Notes under the pieces: generated by a model
Seen by the model: the letters and a program-made list of their open reading frames with translations, nothing else
What the model was told of the DNA's origin: nothing
The model's database searches: none
Shown here: positions 8,705 through 17,249 of the stretch, piece after piece
Layout: the number at the start of each line of letters is the position of its first letter
How positions within the stretch are numbered: the stretch's first letter is position 1
Position numbers and translations under genes: made by a program
DNA from: Methanosphaera stadtmanae
GTDB lineage: Archaea; Methanobacteriota; Methanobacteria; Methanobacteriales; Methanobacteriaceae
Direction: 5' to 3'
Assembly: GCA_015062815.1 (NCBI GenBank)
Contig: SUTP01000010.1
Coordinates: forward strand, 1 to 34,333
Length of the DNA: 34,333 nt

Positions 8705-8802
8705 ATTATCACCTATTTTTTCTTTTTTTTTAAATAATTAATTAATATAATTTTATACTCTTTTTAAAGTTACAACAATATAATATATCTTATTTATTCA
8801 TA

Positions 8803-9066
8803 TTATATTTTTAATATTTCCATCGATAATTTAATCCACCTAACATAAGAATTAATTGATGCACGTAATGAAACAACATCATCAGAATTAATGTTAATAC
8901 AAATACTATTATCATTTAATGTTATAGTAGTTCTTGATCTATTATTATTTTCTAATTCAATTTCCGGACTAATTGAATTATATATTATTTCAGCATCATG
9001 GGTGGTATCAAAATTAATTTGGAATTCAGTTTCAATTTTTTCAAGTATTTTATTATTTTCCATCAT
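8803..9066 (-). CDS. pcc1: KEOPS complex subunit Pcc1
   Basis: 87 residues, the length of archaeal Pcc1. This small dimerisation subunit of KEOPS/EKC supports formation of t6A in tRNAs. The alternating beta/helix pattern and the C-terminal helix with SLRASINSYVRWIKLSMEIL agree with the Pcc1/CTAG family. The start ATGATG overlaps the stop of the Brix gene by 4 bases (ATGA), with AAGGGAT just upstream, so translation is coupled. Other KEOPS genes (kae1-bud32, cgi121) are not in the window. Confidence 0.85.
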   Translation of the reverse strand: MMENNKILEKIETEFQINFDTTHDAEIIYNSISPEIELENNNRSRTTITLNDNSICININSDDVVSLRASINSYVRWIKLSMEILKI

Positions 9067-9602
9067 AATCCCTTATTATTATCATCATTTAATCCTTTTA
9101 CATAAATGGAATAATTTGTATTTTCACCAGTTTTATCAATAAATTCTATTTTAGCTAGTGAATCTTTTTTATCATCATCTAAAATCACAATATAATTATT
9201 TTTAATCCGTTCATTTACTTTAATTTCTGTAAATAGTTCATTTAAACTTTTTAAATGATTGGTTTTATTAATAAATAGAATTTCTTTTTGATTCACATTG
9301 ATTCTTTTATTTTCTTTAGGTAATGATACATTTATATAAATATTAAATAATGGACTTTTAGAATCTGTATTTATATCATATACATCAATATTACTAGGAT
9401 TACCTTTAGTTTCTGTTAGTACAAGTAATAAACTATCCTTGTATTCTTTACTAAGATTAATCATCTTGTTAAAACTTTGTTTACCTCTATTTAAATAAGG
9501 ACAATCAAAATAATGTTTTAAAAATTGAGCAAACCGTCTAGTATTTTGAGAAGGCTTTCTACTAGTTGTTATAATTAAATTAGTATTTAGTTTAAGTATC
9601 AT
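9063..9602 (-). CDS. Brix-domain ribosome biogenesis protein (Imp4-like)
   Basis: 179 residues corresponding to the single-domain archaeal Brix protein, relative of eukaryotic Imp4/Rpf1, which act in pre-rRNA folding and subunit assembly. The N-terminus LIITTSRKPSQNTRRFAQFL is the conserved start of the Brix fold. Its sequence drifts strongly later, as is usual for the family. It sits between RpoP and Pcc1 in the superoperon, its standard position in Euryarchaeota. The Shine-Dalgarno is weak (AAAGAT). Confidence 0.88.
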   Translation of the reverse strand: MILKLNTNLIITTSRKPSQNTRRFAQFLKHYFDCPYLNRGKQSFNKMINLSKEYKDSLLLVLTETKGNPSNIDVYDINTDSKSPLFNIYINVSLPKENKRINVNQKEILFINKTNHLKSLNELFTEIKVNERIKNNYIVILDDDKKDSLAKIEFIDKTGENTNYSIYVKGLNDDNNKGL

Positions 9603-9691
9603 TTTAATCTTTTACTTTTTTATATTAAAATTAGTTTGGTAAATAATAAAATAGATAAAAAGGGAAAGAACCCTTTGATATTTAAAAATAG

Positions 9692-9823
9692 TTATCGAGC
9701 TTTAATTGTATGTTTAGTAACAGGAACTTCTTTAAATAAAATCCTATATCTGCATTTAGGACATTTTGCTTCTGAGTATTTTTTTATATCTACAGTCTGT
9801 CCACATTTAATGCATTTATACAT
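9692..9823 (-). CDS. rpoP: RNA polymerase subunit P (Rpo12)
   Basis: A 43-residue protein, [20 protein letters not shown] followed by [14 protein letters not shown] and ending IKAR. The two CxxC pairs form the single zinc ribbon of archaeal subunit P, equivalent to eukaryotic Rpb12, and R25-Y26-R27 is the conserved patch after the second pair. The gene begins 2 bases after the L37Ae stop; GGAGG at the end of L37Ae serves as its ribosome site. Confidence 0.95.
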   Translation of the reverse strand: MYKCIKCGQTVDIKKYSEAKCPKCRYRILFKEVPVTKHTIKAR

Positions 9824-9825
9824 AT

Positions 9826-10095
9826 TTAGTTTCCTCCAACTATACGTGTAATATTACGTTTAGCTACTTTGCCCATTGGTGTTTCTGGAATGTAAGCTCC
9901 ACCAGTAAATACATTTCCACATTTTTTACATTTCCAGATACCTGCGTGGGTTCTTTTCACACCAGGTCTATCACATCTAGGACAAATGTGTTTTTTGTGC
10001 ATATTGTCTTCAATATCTTTGACAGTTCTTTTAGCTTTTCTACCATATCTAGCACCAAAACGTCCTGTGGATCCTACTTTACTTTTTCTAGTCAT
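9826..10095 (-). CDS. rpl37ae: Ribosomal protein L37Ae
   Basis: 89 residues, full length. The basic N-terminus ([20 protein letters not shown]) binds rRNA and is followed by a C2C2 zinc ribbon, CPRC...CKKC, near residues 38-60. The start is fixed by GGAAGGTGA seven bases upstream. A gap of 287 bases separates it from rrp42, so it probably starts a transcript of its own carrying rpoP, Brix, pcc1 and the genes beyond. Confidence 0.97.
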   Translation of the reverse strand: MTRKSKVGSTGRFGARYGRKAKRTVKDIEDNMHKKHICPRCDRPGVKRTHAGIWKCKKCGNVFTGGAYIPETPMGKVAKRNITRIVGGN

Positions 10096-10382
10096 TTTTT
10101 CACCTTCCGTTAGTTTAATAAAGAAATCATATTACCTTTCATTAGTCTCTAAATGCTTGAAGATAATAATATAATGAGCTTAAATCAATAACAAAAACCT
10201 ATAAAATGTTATTTCATTTATCACTCTTGTTCTTTCATTAAAAGTATCAGCATATAATCTGTACTTCAAATAATTAGTTAAAATAATATTATTTTGGACT
10301 TATACTAATAGATTTTATATTATCTATTATCCTTATAATATAGCTATAGATAATTTATACTTTTTATTCAATATATACTTTA
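10096..10382 (-). promoter_or_regulatory. Intergenic region carrying the promoter of the L37Ae transcript
   Basis: 287 AT-rich bases between rrp42 and L37Ae with no gene on either strand. On the minus strand, AT-rich TATA-like stretches (for example TCATTATATTATTATC near 10160-10175) could start a transcript with a leader of tens of bases. I cannot choose one box with certainty. Confidence 0.35.
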
Positions 10383-11183
10383 TCATAGTTTACTATCAAT
10401 AATATCAAATAATTCTCTACTTTTGTTATATGCTAGATTCATTGCTTTTCTAACTTCATTTACTGACATAACATCTAAACCACATTTTTGTATGGCACAA
10501 ATACTTCCATCTTCTCTAAAACCAATAGATATGCTAGCATCCATAAGTGTTTGTTCGATTTCATTAGGATCAATTAATAGTTCATCATTTATTTTAACAA
10601 TTGTACACAATAAACTCTTATTTTCAATAGGTAGTTTTTTTAAATCATTTTCGTTAATTATAATTTCACCATTAATACTGGTTGCAGAAGGGATTTCAGT
10701 GGTTAATAAAGCACATAATGTAGCAATACAAGCTGAATCCATAATATTACCATCATAATCAAGGATATAAATATCTACATGTAATTTCCAAACTTCACTA
10801 CCTTCAGTAATGCATAATTTTTTTAAGTTAATCAATGGTGATTCTCTGATTGTTCTATCAACTACTCTTGAAATTTCCACAGCAAACTTATTTGGTGGAC
10901 CATATTCAAAATTACGACTAGCTATTGCAAGTAATTCAGCATTTGTGATAAGAATTCCTTCATCTGGTGAATTACTAAAAGGTGGGGCAATTTGTGCTTT
11001 AACTCCTGCAACAACAGTAGTACCCCCTAATGAAACAAGTGCAGAACCTTCAGCTTTACTTATATAATCTGTTTTTATAGTAATGTCTCTATAATCACTA
11101 AACTGTCTATCATCTACTCTAGTGCCTTGATTTAATAAATCAAAAACTTTATCTTTTGAAATTTCTGATATGATATTCACCAT
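10383..11183 (-). CDS. rrp42: Exosome subunit Rrp42 (non-catalytic RNase PH-like)
   Basis: 266 residues, the usual length. Rrp42 pairs with Rrp41 in the hexameric ring of the archaeal exosome, which degrades RNA 3' to 5' using phosphate and can also add A-rich tails. The RNase PH fold is visible: RVDDRQFSDYRDITIKTDYI at the N-terminus, SRVVDRTIRESPLI, and LHVDIYILDYDGNIMDSACIATLCALL. The phosphorolytic residues reside in Rrp41. The start codon follows the Rrp41 stop with no gap, so synthesis of the two partners is coupled. Confidence 0.97.
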   Translation of the reverse strand: MVNIISEISKDKVFDLLNQGTRVDDRQFSDYRDITIKTDYISKAEGSALVSLGGTTVVAGVKAQIAPPFSNSPDEGILITNAELLAIASRNFEYGPPNKFAVEISRVVDRTIRESPLINLKKLCITEGSEVWKLHVDIYILDYDGNIMDSACIATLCALLTTEIPSATSINGEIIINENDLKKLPIENKSLLCTIVKINDELLIDPNEIEQTLMDASISIGFREDGSICAIQKCGLDVMSVNEVRKAMNLAYNKSRELFDIIDSKL

Positions 11184-11879
11184 TTACATCCCACCATATT
11201 TACTTAATAAAGTTTCTTTTTGTAATTTATTAATAAACCTACATCCCTCAAATGCAAGTTTTAAAGCTTCATCAAATTCTTGTGCTGTTAAATGACCATC
11301 CATCTGTAAAAAAGTAATTTCATCGGTTCTTGGCATGATAGCAACAGGCATATCTGCTTCACCTTCTTGATCTTCTTTTTCAGATAAATCAATAACAATA
11401 TTTTCATCAACTTTTCCCACTGCAATAGCACTGATTAAGTCTTTCATAGGTATTTCTGCATCAGCTAAAGCAAGACTTGCTCCAATAATTCCTAAACATC
11501 GAGTTCCACCTTCAGCTTCAAGTACTTCAACAGAAATATCTATTGAACTTCTAGGATATTTTTCAAGAAATATTCCTGGGAGAATGGCTTCTGAAATTAA
11601 TTTAGATATTTCAATAGCTCTTCTATCTTGACCGGGTCTTTTTCTTTCTTTAACTGAAAATGGAGCCATATTATATTTGCATCTTAGAACTGCTCCATCG
11701 GGTTTTGAATGTTTTTTGGAATATAATTCTTTAGGTCCGTAAACTCCTACTAAAATTTTATTGTTACCACATTCAATGTATGCTGATCCATCAGCATTAT
11801 TAAGAATTCCTACTTTCATTTTAATATTTCGGAGAGTATTATATGTTCGTCCATCACTTCTTATGTATTCTTTTGTCAT
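11184..11879 (-). CDS. rrp41: Exosome subunit Rrp41 (catalytic RNase PH-like)
   Basis: 231 residues. This is the catalytic subunit of the exosome ring. The substrate and phosphate-binding arginines lie in KERKRPGQDRRAIEISKLI near residue 78. The conserved EGGTRCLGIIGASLALADA and the active-site segment EADMPVAIMPRTDEITFLQMD near 173 are intact, so activity is expected. GAGGAGAA precedes the ATG. It lies 18 bases after rrp4, the order rrp4-rrp41-rrp42 being standard. Confidence 0.97.
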   Translation of the reverse strand: MTKEYIRSDGRTYNTLRNIKMKVGILNNADGSAYIECGNNKILVGVYGPKELYSKKHSKPDGAVLRCKYNMAPFSVKERKRPGQDRRAIEISKLISEAILPGIFLEKYPRSSIDISVEVLEAEGGTRCLGIIGASLALADAEIPMKDLISAIAVGKVDENIVIDLSEKEDQEGEADMPVAIMPRTDEITFLQMDGHLTAQEFDEALKLAFEGCRFINKLQKETLLSKYGGM

Positions 11880-11897
11880 TTTATTCTCCTCATTTAT

Positions 11898-12560
11898 TTA
11901 GAGATGTAATATTATATTTTGGACTATTTTAACTAAATTGTGCTTAAATGGTTCTTTTTCGATTAACTTTATTATTTCTATTATTTTTTCCACATTTTCT
12001 TTTATACCATTTATCCAAATTAATCCATTTTTAGCTACTATTACATCAGTACACGTGTGTTCTTGTATTAAAGTTATAAGAAATGCATTTTCTTCACTTA
12101 AAAAGTGTACTGTTGGCTGTTTTACTTTAATTATTGTTCCTTGGTTGAATTTACCTAAACCATTAGCACGTAATGTTAATTTTACTCTATTAATTTCATC
12201 AATATTAGTTACTCTTAACAATAACATATCTTGCACGTTAATAATATGTCCAATATTCTGTTCATTTTTGTTGTATAATTCGGAAGTAGGTAAAAAACCT
12301 TCATAATTACTATTTATATCGATAGACCAAGAAGAATAACTACTACGTATCACTTTTCCAATAATTAAATCACCATATTTTGGAGTATATGAATATTTAA
12401 GTGGTATCACACTAACTTCATTACTTTCAAAGTATACTAATCCTGTTATATTGGAATAAATTTTTCCATTTTCTTTAAATGTACCTCTACCTATCTTGTA
12501 TTTATTATCTGTTAAAAGACTTCCTGGTAGAACGATATCTTTATTTTCAACAAATAACAT
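11898..12560 (-). CDS. rrp4: Exosome cap subunit Rrp4 with degenerate KH loop
   Basis: 220 residues. Rrp4 forms part of the cap above the Rrp41/42 ring, binding RNA and favouring A-rich substrates. The N-terminal domain (VLPGSLLTDNKYKIGRGTF) and the S1 domain (YGDLIIGKVIRSSYSSWSIDI, then FLPTSEL) are clear. The C-terminal KH domain is recognised by PTVHF and NGLIWINGIKENVEKI, but the GxxG loop (normally IGKKGSM) reads LSEENAF at 154-160, with acidic residues in place of the glycines and lysines. RNA binding through this KH loop is therefore doubtful. AAAGGTAT is the ribosome site; SBDS ends 15 bases upstream. Confidence 0.93.
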   Translation of the reverse strand: MLFVENKDIVLPGSLLTDNKYKIGRGTFKENGKIYSNITGLVYFESNEVSVIPLKYSYTPKYGDLIIGKVIRSSYSSWSIDINSNYEGFLPTSELYNKNEQNIGHIINVQDMLLLRVTNIDEINRVKLTLRANGLGKFNQGTIIKVKQPTVHFLSEENAFLITLIQEHTCTDVIVAKNGLIWINGIKENVEKIIEIIKLIEKEPFKHNLVKIVQNIILHL

Positions 12561-12575
12561 ATTATACCTTTAGAA

Positions 12576-13271
12576 TTATTTTAATAGTTTGGTTTCTACT
12601 TCACCATGGGTTAATCCACTTAATGCTGTGTAGAATTCATCTTGTAATCCGCCAGGAATTTCAATGATACCAATCCAACTACCATCATTTTCCCATTCTT
12701 CTTTAATTATTTTACCGAATTGGTTGATTGTAGAATAAGCTTTTCCTGCATATACTCCTGGTATTTTCACAGCTACTTCTACTTTTTCAATTCTTATTGG
12801 TATTTTTGTTAAAATAGCTTTAACAGTAGGTTCAATTTGCTCTTCCACAGTTTTCATTGGGTCAATATGAACTTTTGCTTCTTCCATAGCTTTAGCTATA
12901 CGTTTTGGTGGATGAGGTAATTTAGTTTGTGGATTTATAGCCTCTCTTGCAATTTGACTTATAACTTGCTTTGTTTTTTCTTCTTTCATTTTACGTTTTT
13001 GGTTTGCAGTGATTTGGATAGTACCTTTATGAATAATTATGTCTGCAACTTCTAATGCATCAGTTGTTTCGAAAGCTTTCTTCATATTTTCTTCTGAAGC
13101 TTTGTCTGCTTTATGTGCATCTTTAAAAATTTCTTCAACTGCTAATATGTCTGAAATATCTATTTTACCTCCTCTTTTATAATCTGCTGCTAATTCGGGG
13201 TCTACTAATATTTCAAACCTTTCACCATATGTTTCTAAACGTGCAATTACTGCATCGTCAACGTTAACCAT
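12576..13271 (-). CDS. sdo1: SBDS ribosome maturation protein
   Basis: 231 residues, the archaeal homologue of the Shwachman-Bodian-Diamond protein. In eukaryotes it works with an EF-2-like GTPase to release the anti-association factor eIF6 from new large subunits. The three-domain order is visible: the FYSH domain ([20 protein letters not shown]), a helical middle ([20 protein letters not shown]), and a ferredoxin-like end ([19 protein letters not shown]). I start at the ATG at 13271, since AGGTGA lies six bases upstream. The GTG nine bases earlier is part of that Shine-Dalgarno and unlikely to initiate. Confidence 0.95.
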   Translation of the reverse strand: MVNVDDAVIARLETYGERFEILVDPELAADYKRGGKIDISDILAVEEIFKDAHKADKASEENMKKAFETTDALEVADIIIHKGTIQITANQKRKMKEEKTKQVISQIAREAINPQTKLPHPPKRIAKAMEEAKVHIDPMKTVEEQIEPTVKAILTKIPIRIEKVEVAVKIPGVYAGKAYSTINQFGKIIKEEWENDGSWIGIIEIPGGLQDEFYTALSGLTHGEVETKLLK

Positions 13272-13442
13272 TTTTTTCACCTAATTAACAATTTATTATT
13301 TTTCTTATATTCTTTTTATTAATGTATAATATTTTCTTTAAGGTAGATAATAAATTTATATTTTTCAATTTGATTTTTAAAAAAAGTTTTCTTTGAAAAT
13401 ACTCTAAAAATGCTGGTGGAGAATTTAGAATATAAATAATTT

Positions 13443-13456
13443 TTAAAAAAAAAGAG
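13443..13456 (-). terminator. T9 tract after psmA
   Basis: On the minus strand CTCTTTTTTTTTAAAAA follows the psmA stop by about 15 bases. Such a U9 tract is a good archaeal terminator. If it acts fully, the SBDS-exosome genes need a promoter in 13281-13442, which is AT-rich. Confidence 0.5.
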
Positions 13457-13469
13457 TAAGTAGATGATT

Positions 13470-14348
13470 TTATTCATCATCTTTAATTTCTTCATCTGAA
13501 GATTCTTTGGATTCTTCTTCAGCTTTTTTAGCTTCACGTTCAGCTTTTTTTGCTGCTTTTTTAGCTTCTTTTTCTTTAGCTTCTTCTTCAGCTTTTTTTT
13601 CAGCTTCAATTTTTTCTTGTTCTTTACGGTCAATTACTTTTTTGACATAGTTTTGGATTTCATCGTCATTTAGTTTTCTATATTTTTCAGTATCTTTATC
13701 AACAACTGAAATTTCAACACTGTCATCGATAACTTTACCGTCAGTTGCAAGATATAATCCTTCAATTGCAAGATCTATTGCATCTTCTAATGAGATATCT
13801 TCTTCATATTTTTCTTCAAATAAGTCGAATGCTTTATCTCTTCCAAGTCCTATTGCAGTGGCTTTGTATTCTACAAGTGCACCACTTGGGTCGGTTTCGT
13901 ATAATTTAGGTTCTCCATCAGATACTCCTCCGATTATTAGAGATATACCAAATGGTCTTATACCTCCACTTTGGGTGTACATTTGTTCTAAATCTCCAAT
14001 GTATTTGGCAAGACCTGTCACACTTATAGGTTCATGATAATTTAATCGGTTGACTTGTGCTTGTTGTCTAGCAATATCTACTAATCTTCTAGCATCAGCT
14101 ACAAGACCACTTGATGCTGTAGCTATATGTTCATCAATTTTGAATATTTTTTCTACTGAAGATGGTTCGATTAACTTACTTTTTATTTTTTTATCTACAG
14201 CAAGCACTACACCTTCTTTTGATTTAATACCAATTGAGGTTGTTCCTCGTTTAACTGCTTCTCTAGCATATTCTATTTGAAAAAGACGTCCATCTGGGCT
14301 GAATACAGTAAGTGCTCTGTCATAACCTGCGGTTGAAAATTGTTGCAT
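13470..14348 (-). CDS. psmA: Proteasome alpha subunit with long charged C-terminal tail
   Basis: Forms the outer rings of the 20S proteasome, gating access and docking the PAN or Cdc48 ATPase. The alpha-type N-terminus YDRALTVFSPDGRLFQIEYA is complete, followed by the conserved ASSGLVADARRLV and GGIRPFGISLIIGG. The fold ends near residue 240. Residues 241-292 are a very charged Lys/Glu/Ala-rich helix-forming tail ending ESSDEEIKDDE, making the protein about 45 residues longer than the usual 245-250. GAGGTAT precedes the ATG. The gene heads the exosome block, as in other archaea. The beta subunit is not in the window. Confidence 0.96.
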   Translation of the reverse strand: MQQFSTAGYDRALTVFSPDGRLFQIEYAREAVKRGTTSIGIKSKEGVVLAVDKKIKSKLIEPSSVEKIFKIDEHIATASSGLVADARRLVDIARQQAQVNRLNYHEPISVTGLAKYIGDLEQMYTQSGGIRPFGISLIIGGVSDGEPKLYETDPSGALVEYKATAIGLGRDKAFDLFEEKYEEDISLEDAIDLAIEGLYLATDGKVIDDSVEISVVDKDTEKYRKLNDDEIQNYVKKVIDRKEQEKIEAEKKAEEEAKEKEAKKAAKKAEREAKKAEEESKESSDEEIKDDE

Positions 14349-14685
14349 ATTATATACCTCGCTTAATTTATTTAAAGAATTATTGTTATTGTTATATTAA
14401 TCTTTTTTTTATTTTATTGTTGTAAAAATTTACATATATTATTATTACCATTTGTTATTAATATATTTTTATGTGTAATATTATTAAACAAGTTAATTCG
14501 AACTTTTAAAGAAAAATTTTCTTGAATTTTTATATTTCGAGAGTGTTTTCAAGCATGATATTAAATGTGTTAATAACCTTTAACAACTGAAAAGAAGTCT
14601 TAAGAATCAGAACAATCTTTTTGTGAAAACACCCTCATTTTAAAAATAAAAATAATTATGGGGGTGAATTGGTAACTCGACGAAT
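14349..14685. other. 337-base gene-free region between rfbA and psmA
   Basis: No reading frame longer than about 12 codons. It holds the psmA promoter and leader at its left end, a 7+1+7 palindrome AAGAAAAATTTTCTT (14509-14523), and a 98-base inverted-repeat element (14539-14636), described separately. Confidence 0.6.
14539..14636 (-). repeat. 98-base element with 13-base inverted ends (structured RNA or MITE-like remnant)
   Basis: GAGAGTGTTTTCA (14539-14551) and TGAAAACACCCTC (14624-14636) are inverted copies matching at 12 of 13 positions. Read as minus-strand RNA the odd position becomes a G-U pair, giving an unbroken 13-bp helix; as plus-strand RNA it is an A-C mismatch. The enclosed 72 bases include a smaller hairpin, TGTTAA...TTAACA on the minus strand. 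Either a minus-strand structured RNA between rfbA and psmA, or a miniature transposon-type element whose ends are the inverted repeats. I cannot decide from one copy. Confidence 0.5.
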
Positions 14686-15552
14686 TTAATCTTCAACCAA
14701 GTTAAATAGGTACTGTCCATATTTGGTTTTTTTAAGTGATTCAGCTTGTTTTAATAACGTTTCTTTAGTAATATAACCTTTTGCATAAGCTATTTCTTCA
14801 AGACATGCTATATAAAAGCCTTGTCTTTTTTGTATAGTTTCAATGAAATTGGCTGCTTCAAGTAAACCATCATGAGTACCTGTATCTAACCAAGCCATAC
14901 CTCTTCCTAAAAGTTCTACTCTACATTTGCCACGTTTTAAATATTCTTCATTAACAGATGTAATTTCAATTTCGCCTCTATCGGATGGTTTAACACCTTT
15001 TGCAATTTCTATAACATCATTATCATAGAAATATAATCCGGGGACAACATAATTAGATTTTGGATTTTCGGGTTTTTCTTCAATGGATAATACGTTTCCA
15101 TCATCATCGAATTCTACAACACCAAATGATTCGGGATTATTTGTATAATAACCAAATATTACAGCTCCTTTTTTTAGTTGGGTTGATTTTTCAAGTATTT
15201 CTGTAAATCTATGTCCATGGAAAACATTATCCCCTAAAATTAATGCTACATTGTCATCTCCTATAAACTCTTCACCAATTATAAATGCATCAGCCAATCC
15301 TTTAGGTTCTTCTTGTATGGCATATGAGAATGAAAGACCTAATTGACTTCCATCACCTAATAATTCTTGGAATAATGGTAAATCACGAGGTGTTGAAATT
15401 ATTAGTATTTCTTTAATATTTGCTAACATAAGAACAGATAATGGATAATAAATCATTGGTTTATCATATAATGGTAATACCTGTTTAGAGACAACTTTTG
15501 TAATAGGGTATAATCTAGTTCCAGATCCTCCTGCAAGTATAATGCCTTTCAT
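14686..15552 (-). CDS. rfbA: Glucose-1-phosphate thymidylyltransferase
   Basis: 288 residues, full length. Makes dTDP-glucose from dTTP and glucose-1-phosphate, the first step to dTDP-rhamnose and related surface sugars. The nucleotide-binding start [20 protein letters not shown], the catalytic-region lysine in EEKPENPKS, and the [15 protein letters not shown] motif are all present. AAAGGAGA precedes the ATG. The later dTDP-sugar genes (rfbB, rfbC, rfbD) are not adjacent, so it stands alone between purB and the proteasome gene. Such genes often move horizontally, but composition here does not differ visibly from the neighbours. Confidence 0.96.
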   Translation of the reverse strand: MKGIILAGGSGTRLYPITKVVSKQVLPLYDKPMIYYPLSVLMLANIKEILIISTPRDLPLFQELLGDGSQLGLSFSYAIQEEPKGLADAFIIGEEFIGDDNVALILGDNVFHGHRFTEILEKSTQLKKGAVIFGYYTNNPESFGVVEFDDDGNVLSIEEKPENPKSNYVVPGLYFYDNDVIEIAKGVKPSDRGEIEITSVNEEYLKRGKCRVELLGRGMAWLDTGTHDGLLEAANFIETIQKRQGFYIACLEEIAYAKGYITKETLLKQAESLKKTKYGQYLFNLVED

Positions 15553-15633
15553 AGTATTCTTTCTCCTTTATAATTATAATAGGGGATAATTGTTTTTTTT
15601 TATAATTATCCCATTTAAATAAATTTTAAAATC

Positions 15634-16989
15634 TTATTCTGATATCATTTTTTTAGCAGTTTCAATAACATTATCTACAAATTTTTCACTTGAACCAAGG
15701 TATGTATGAGGATCCATAGTTTCATTGATTTCTTCTTGAGTTAAATATTTGGTGATTTCTTCTTGGTTGGATAATATTTCTCTTAATCCACAATCTTGAG
15801 CGTAGGCTTCCATTGCACATGATCTAACTAATGCATATGCACTTTGTCTTCCCATACCCTTTTGTGTAAGGGTTGACATGAATCTTTCTGCCATAATTAA
15901 ACCATTACTTAAATTTAAATTTCTTTCGATATTTTCTTCATGGAATATGAGGTTTCCAAATAATTTTATGGAAAGATTTAAAATATAATCTGTTAATATG
16001 GCTGATTCAGGTAAAATAATTCGTTCACAAGATGAATTTGTTAAATCACGTTCGTGCCATAATGGATTATCTTGTAATGCTGCATTCACGTATGATCTAA
16101 CTACTCTTGAAACTCCACATATTCTTTCACCAGTAATAGGATTTCTTTTATGTGGCATGGTACTACTACCAACTTGTTTTTTAGGATCAAATTTTTCTCC
16201 AACTTCCATAATTTCTGTTCTTTGTAAATTACGTACTTCTAATGCCATTTTTTCAAGAGTACTACAAATATTTGCAAGAGTCATCACATATTCTGCATGA
16301 TTATCTCTTTGAACTACTTGGTTGGATATGTGTACTGGATTTAAACCGAGTTTTTCTGATACTTTAACATGTACTTCAAATCCTAATTCTCCTAAAGCAG
16401 CTGTTGTACCAACAGCTCCTGTCATCATACCAACACATAAATGCTCTTTAGTTAAATCTAATCTGTCTAATTGTCTTAATAGTTCATCAATGTATATAGC
16501 GAATTTCATTCCGTAAGTTGTTGGTAATGCATGTTGGCCATGTGTACGTCCTATTGTAACAGTATTTTTATGTTCACATGCAAGTTTAATTAATATTTCA
16601 ATTAATTTAACTACTTTATCTCTAATTATTTCAATTGATGATTTTAATTGTAATGATTGAGCAGAATCAATGATATCATTACTTGTAGCTCCATAATGCA
16701 CATATTCACCAGCACCATTATCACATACTTCTTCAAGTGCTTTCATTAATGCTGCTATGTCATGGTGGGTAGCACGTTCAATTTCATCTACACGTTCTTG
16801 TTTTACGTATTCTGTAGAAGCTTTTTTACTAATTTCCATAGCGGCAGATACTGGAATTAAATCTAATTCTGCTTCTGCTTTAGCTAAAGCTGCTTCAACA
16901 TTTAACATATTTTGTAATTTGGTTTCTTGTTCCCAGACAGCTTTCATTTCTGGAGTACCATATCTAAATTCTATTGGATGTATTGCCAT
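15634..16989 (-). CDS. purB: Adenylosuccinate lyase
   Basis: Cleaves SAICAR to AICAR and adenylosuccinate to AMP in purine synthesis. 451 residues from the start chosen here. The fumarase/aspartase-superfamily signature GSSTMPHKRNPITGE is present near residue 275, as are TIGRTHGQHALPTTYG (catalytic His) and HYGATSNDIIDSAQ. I prefer the ATG at 16989 (MAIHPIEFRYG) because family members begin there and AATGAT lies just upstream. ATGs at 17004 and 17001 would add four or five residues without a better ribosome site. It lies 81 bases upstream of rfbA on the same strand. Confidence 0.96.
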   Translation of the reverse strand: MAIHPIEFRYGTPEMKAVWEQETKLQNMLNVEAALAKAEAELDLIPVSAAMEISKKASTEYVKQERVDEIERATHHDIAALMKALEEVCDNGAGEYVHYGATSNDIIDSAQSLQLKSSIEIIRDKVVKLIEILIKLACEHKNTVTIGRTHGQHALPTTYGMKFAIYIDELLRQLDRLDLTKEHLCVGMMTGAVGTTAALGELGFEVHVKVSEKLGLNPVHISNQVVQRDNHAEYVMTLANICSTLEKMALEVRNLQRTEIMEVGEKFDPKKQVGSSTMPHKRNPITGERICGVSRVVRSYVNAALQDNPLWHERDLTNSSCERIILPESAILTDYILNLSIKLFGNLIFHEENIERNLNLSNGLIMAERFMSTLTQKGMGRQSAYALVRSCAMEAYAQDCGLREILSNQEEITKYLTQEEINETMDPHTYLGSSEKFVDNVIETAKKMISE

Positions 16990-17189
16990 AGTATCATTCA
17001 TCATTTCATTTAAAAAAAATAATTTTTCAGTATATTTATATATTAGTGTTTTTTATTTTTATTTTTTTAGAAAAATTATTATTATCTTGGATTTTCATGT
17101 CATGATTATAATTTTAAAAAGAGTGTTTTAAACATACTTATTAATAATTAATGTCTTAAATGAAATTTAATTATAGATTTTCTAAAATG

Positions 17190-17209
17190 TACTCTCATGA
17201 AAAAGAGTA
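17190..17209. repeat. Small hairpin in the purB-Pop5 gap
   Basis: TACTCT (17190-17195) and AGAGTA (17204-17209) are complementary around an 8-base loop. On the minus strand the loop starts with TTTT. It lies about 40 bases after the Pop5 stop and could mark the end of the L15e-Pop5 transcript. The rest of 17005-17249 is AT-rich without a gene. Confidence 0.3.
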
Positions 17210-17249
17210 TAGTCAAGTATTAGGGAATATTATATGTTAAAAATAGTAG

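Noticed and set aside
9636-9851. 71-residue plus-strand frame
   Set aside because: Antisense shadow of rpoP, whose two CxxC pairs and ribosome site are convincing.
13319-13633. Lysine-rich 104-residue frame on the minus strand
   Set aside because: It is the wrong frame of the psmA Lys/Glu tail running into noncoding DNA; composition (KKLKKK repeats) follows from the GAA/AAA repeats of psmA.
14509-14523. Palindrome AAGAAAAATTTTCTT as an operator
   Set aside because: Composed almost wholly of A and T tracts, so chance is likely in this DNA; noted only as part of the intergenic region.
17121-17194. Second copy of the 14.5-kb inverted-repeat element (GAGTGTTTTA ... ACTC)
   Set aside because: Only about ten bases resemble one end and the other end pairs poorly; not enough to call it a copy.
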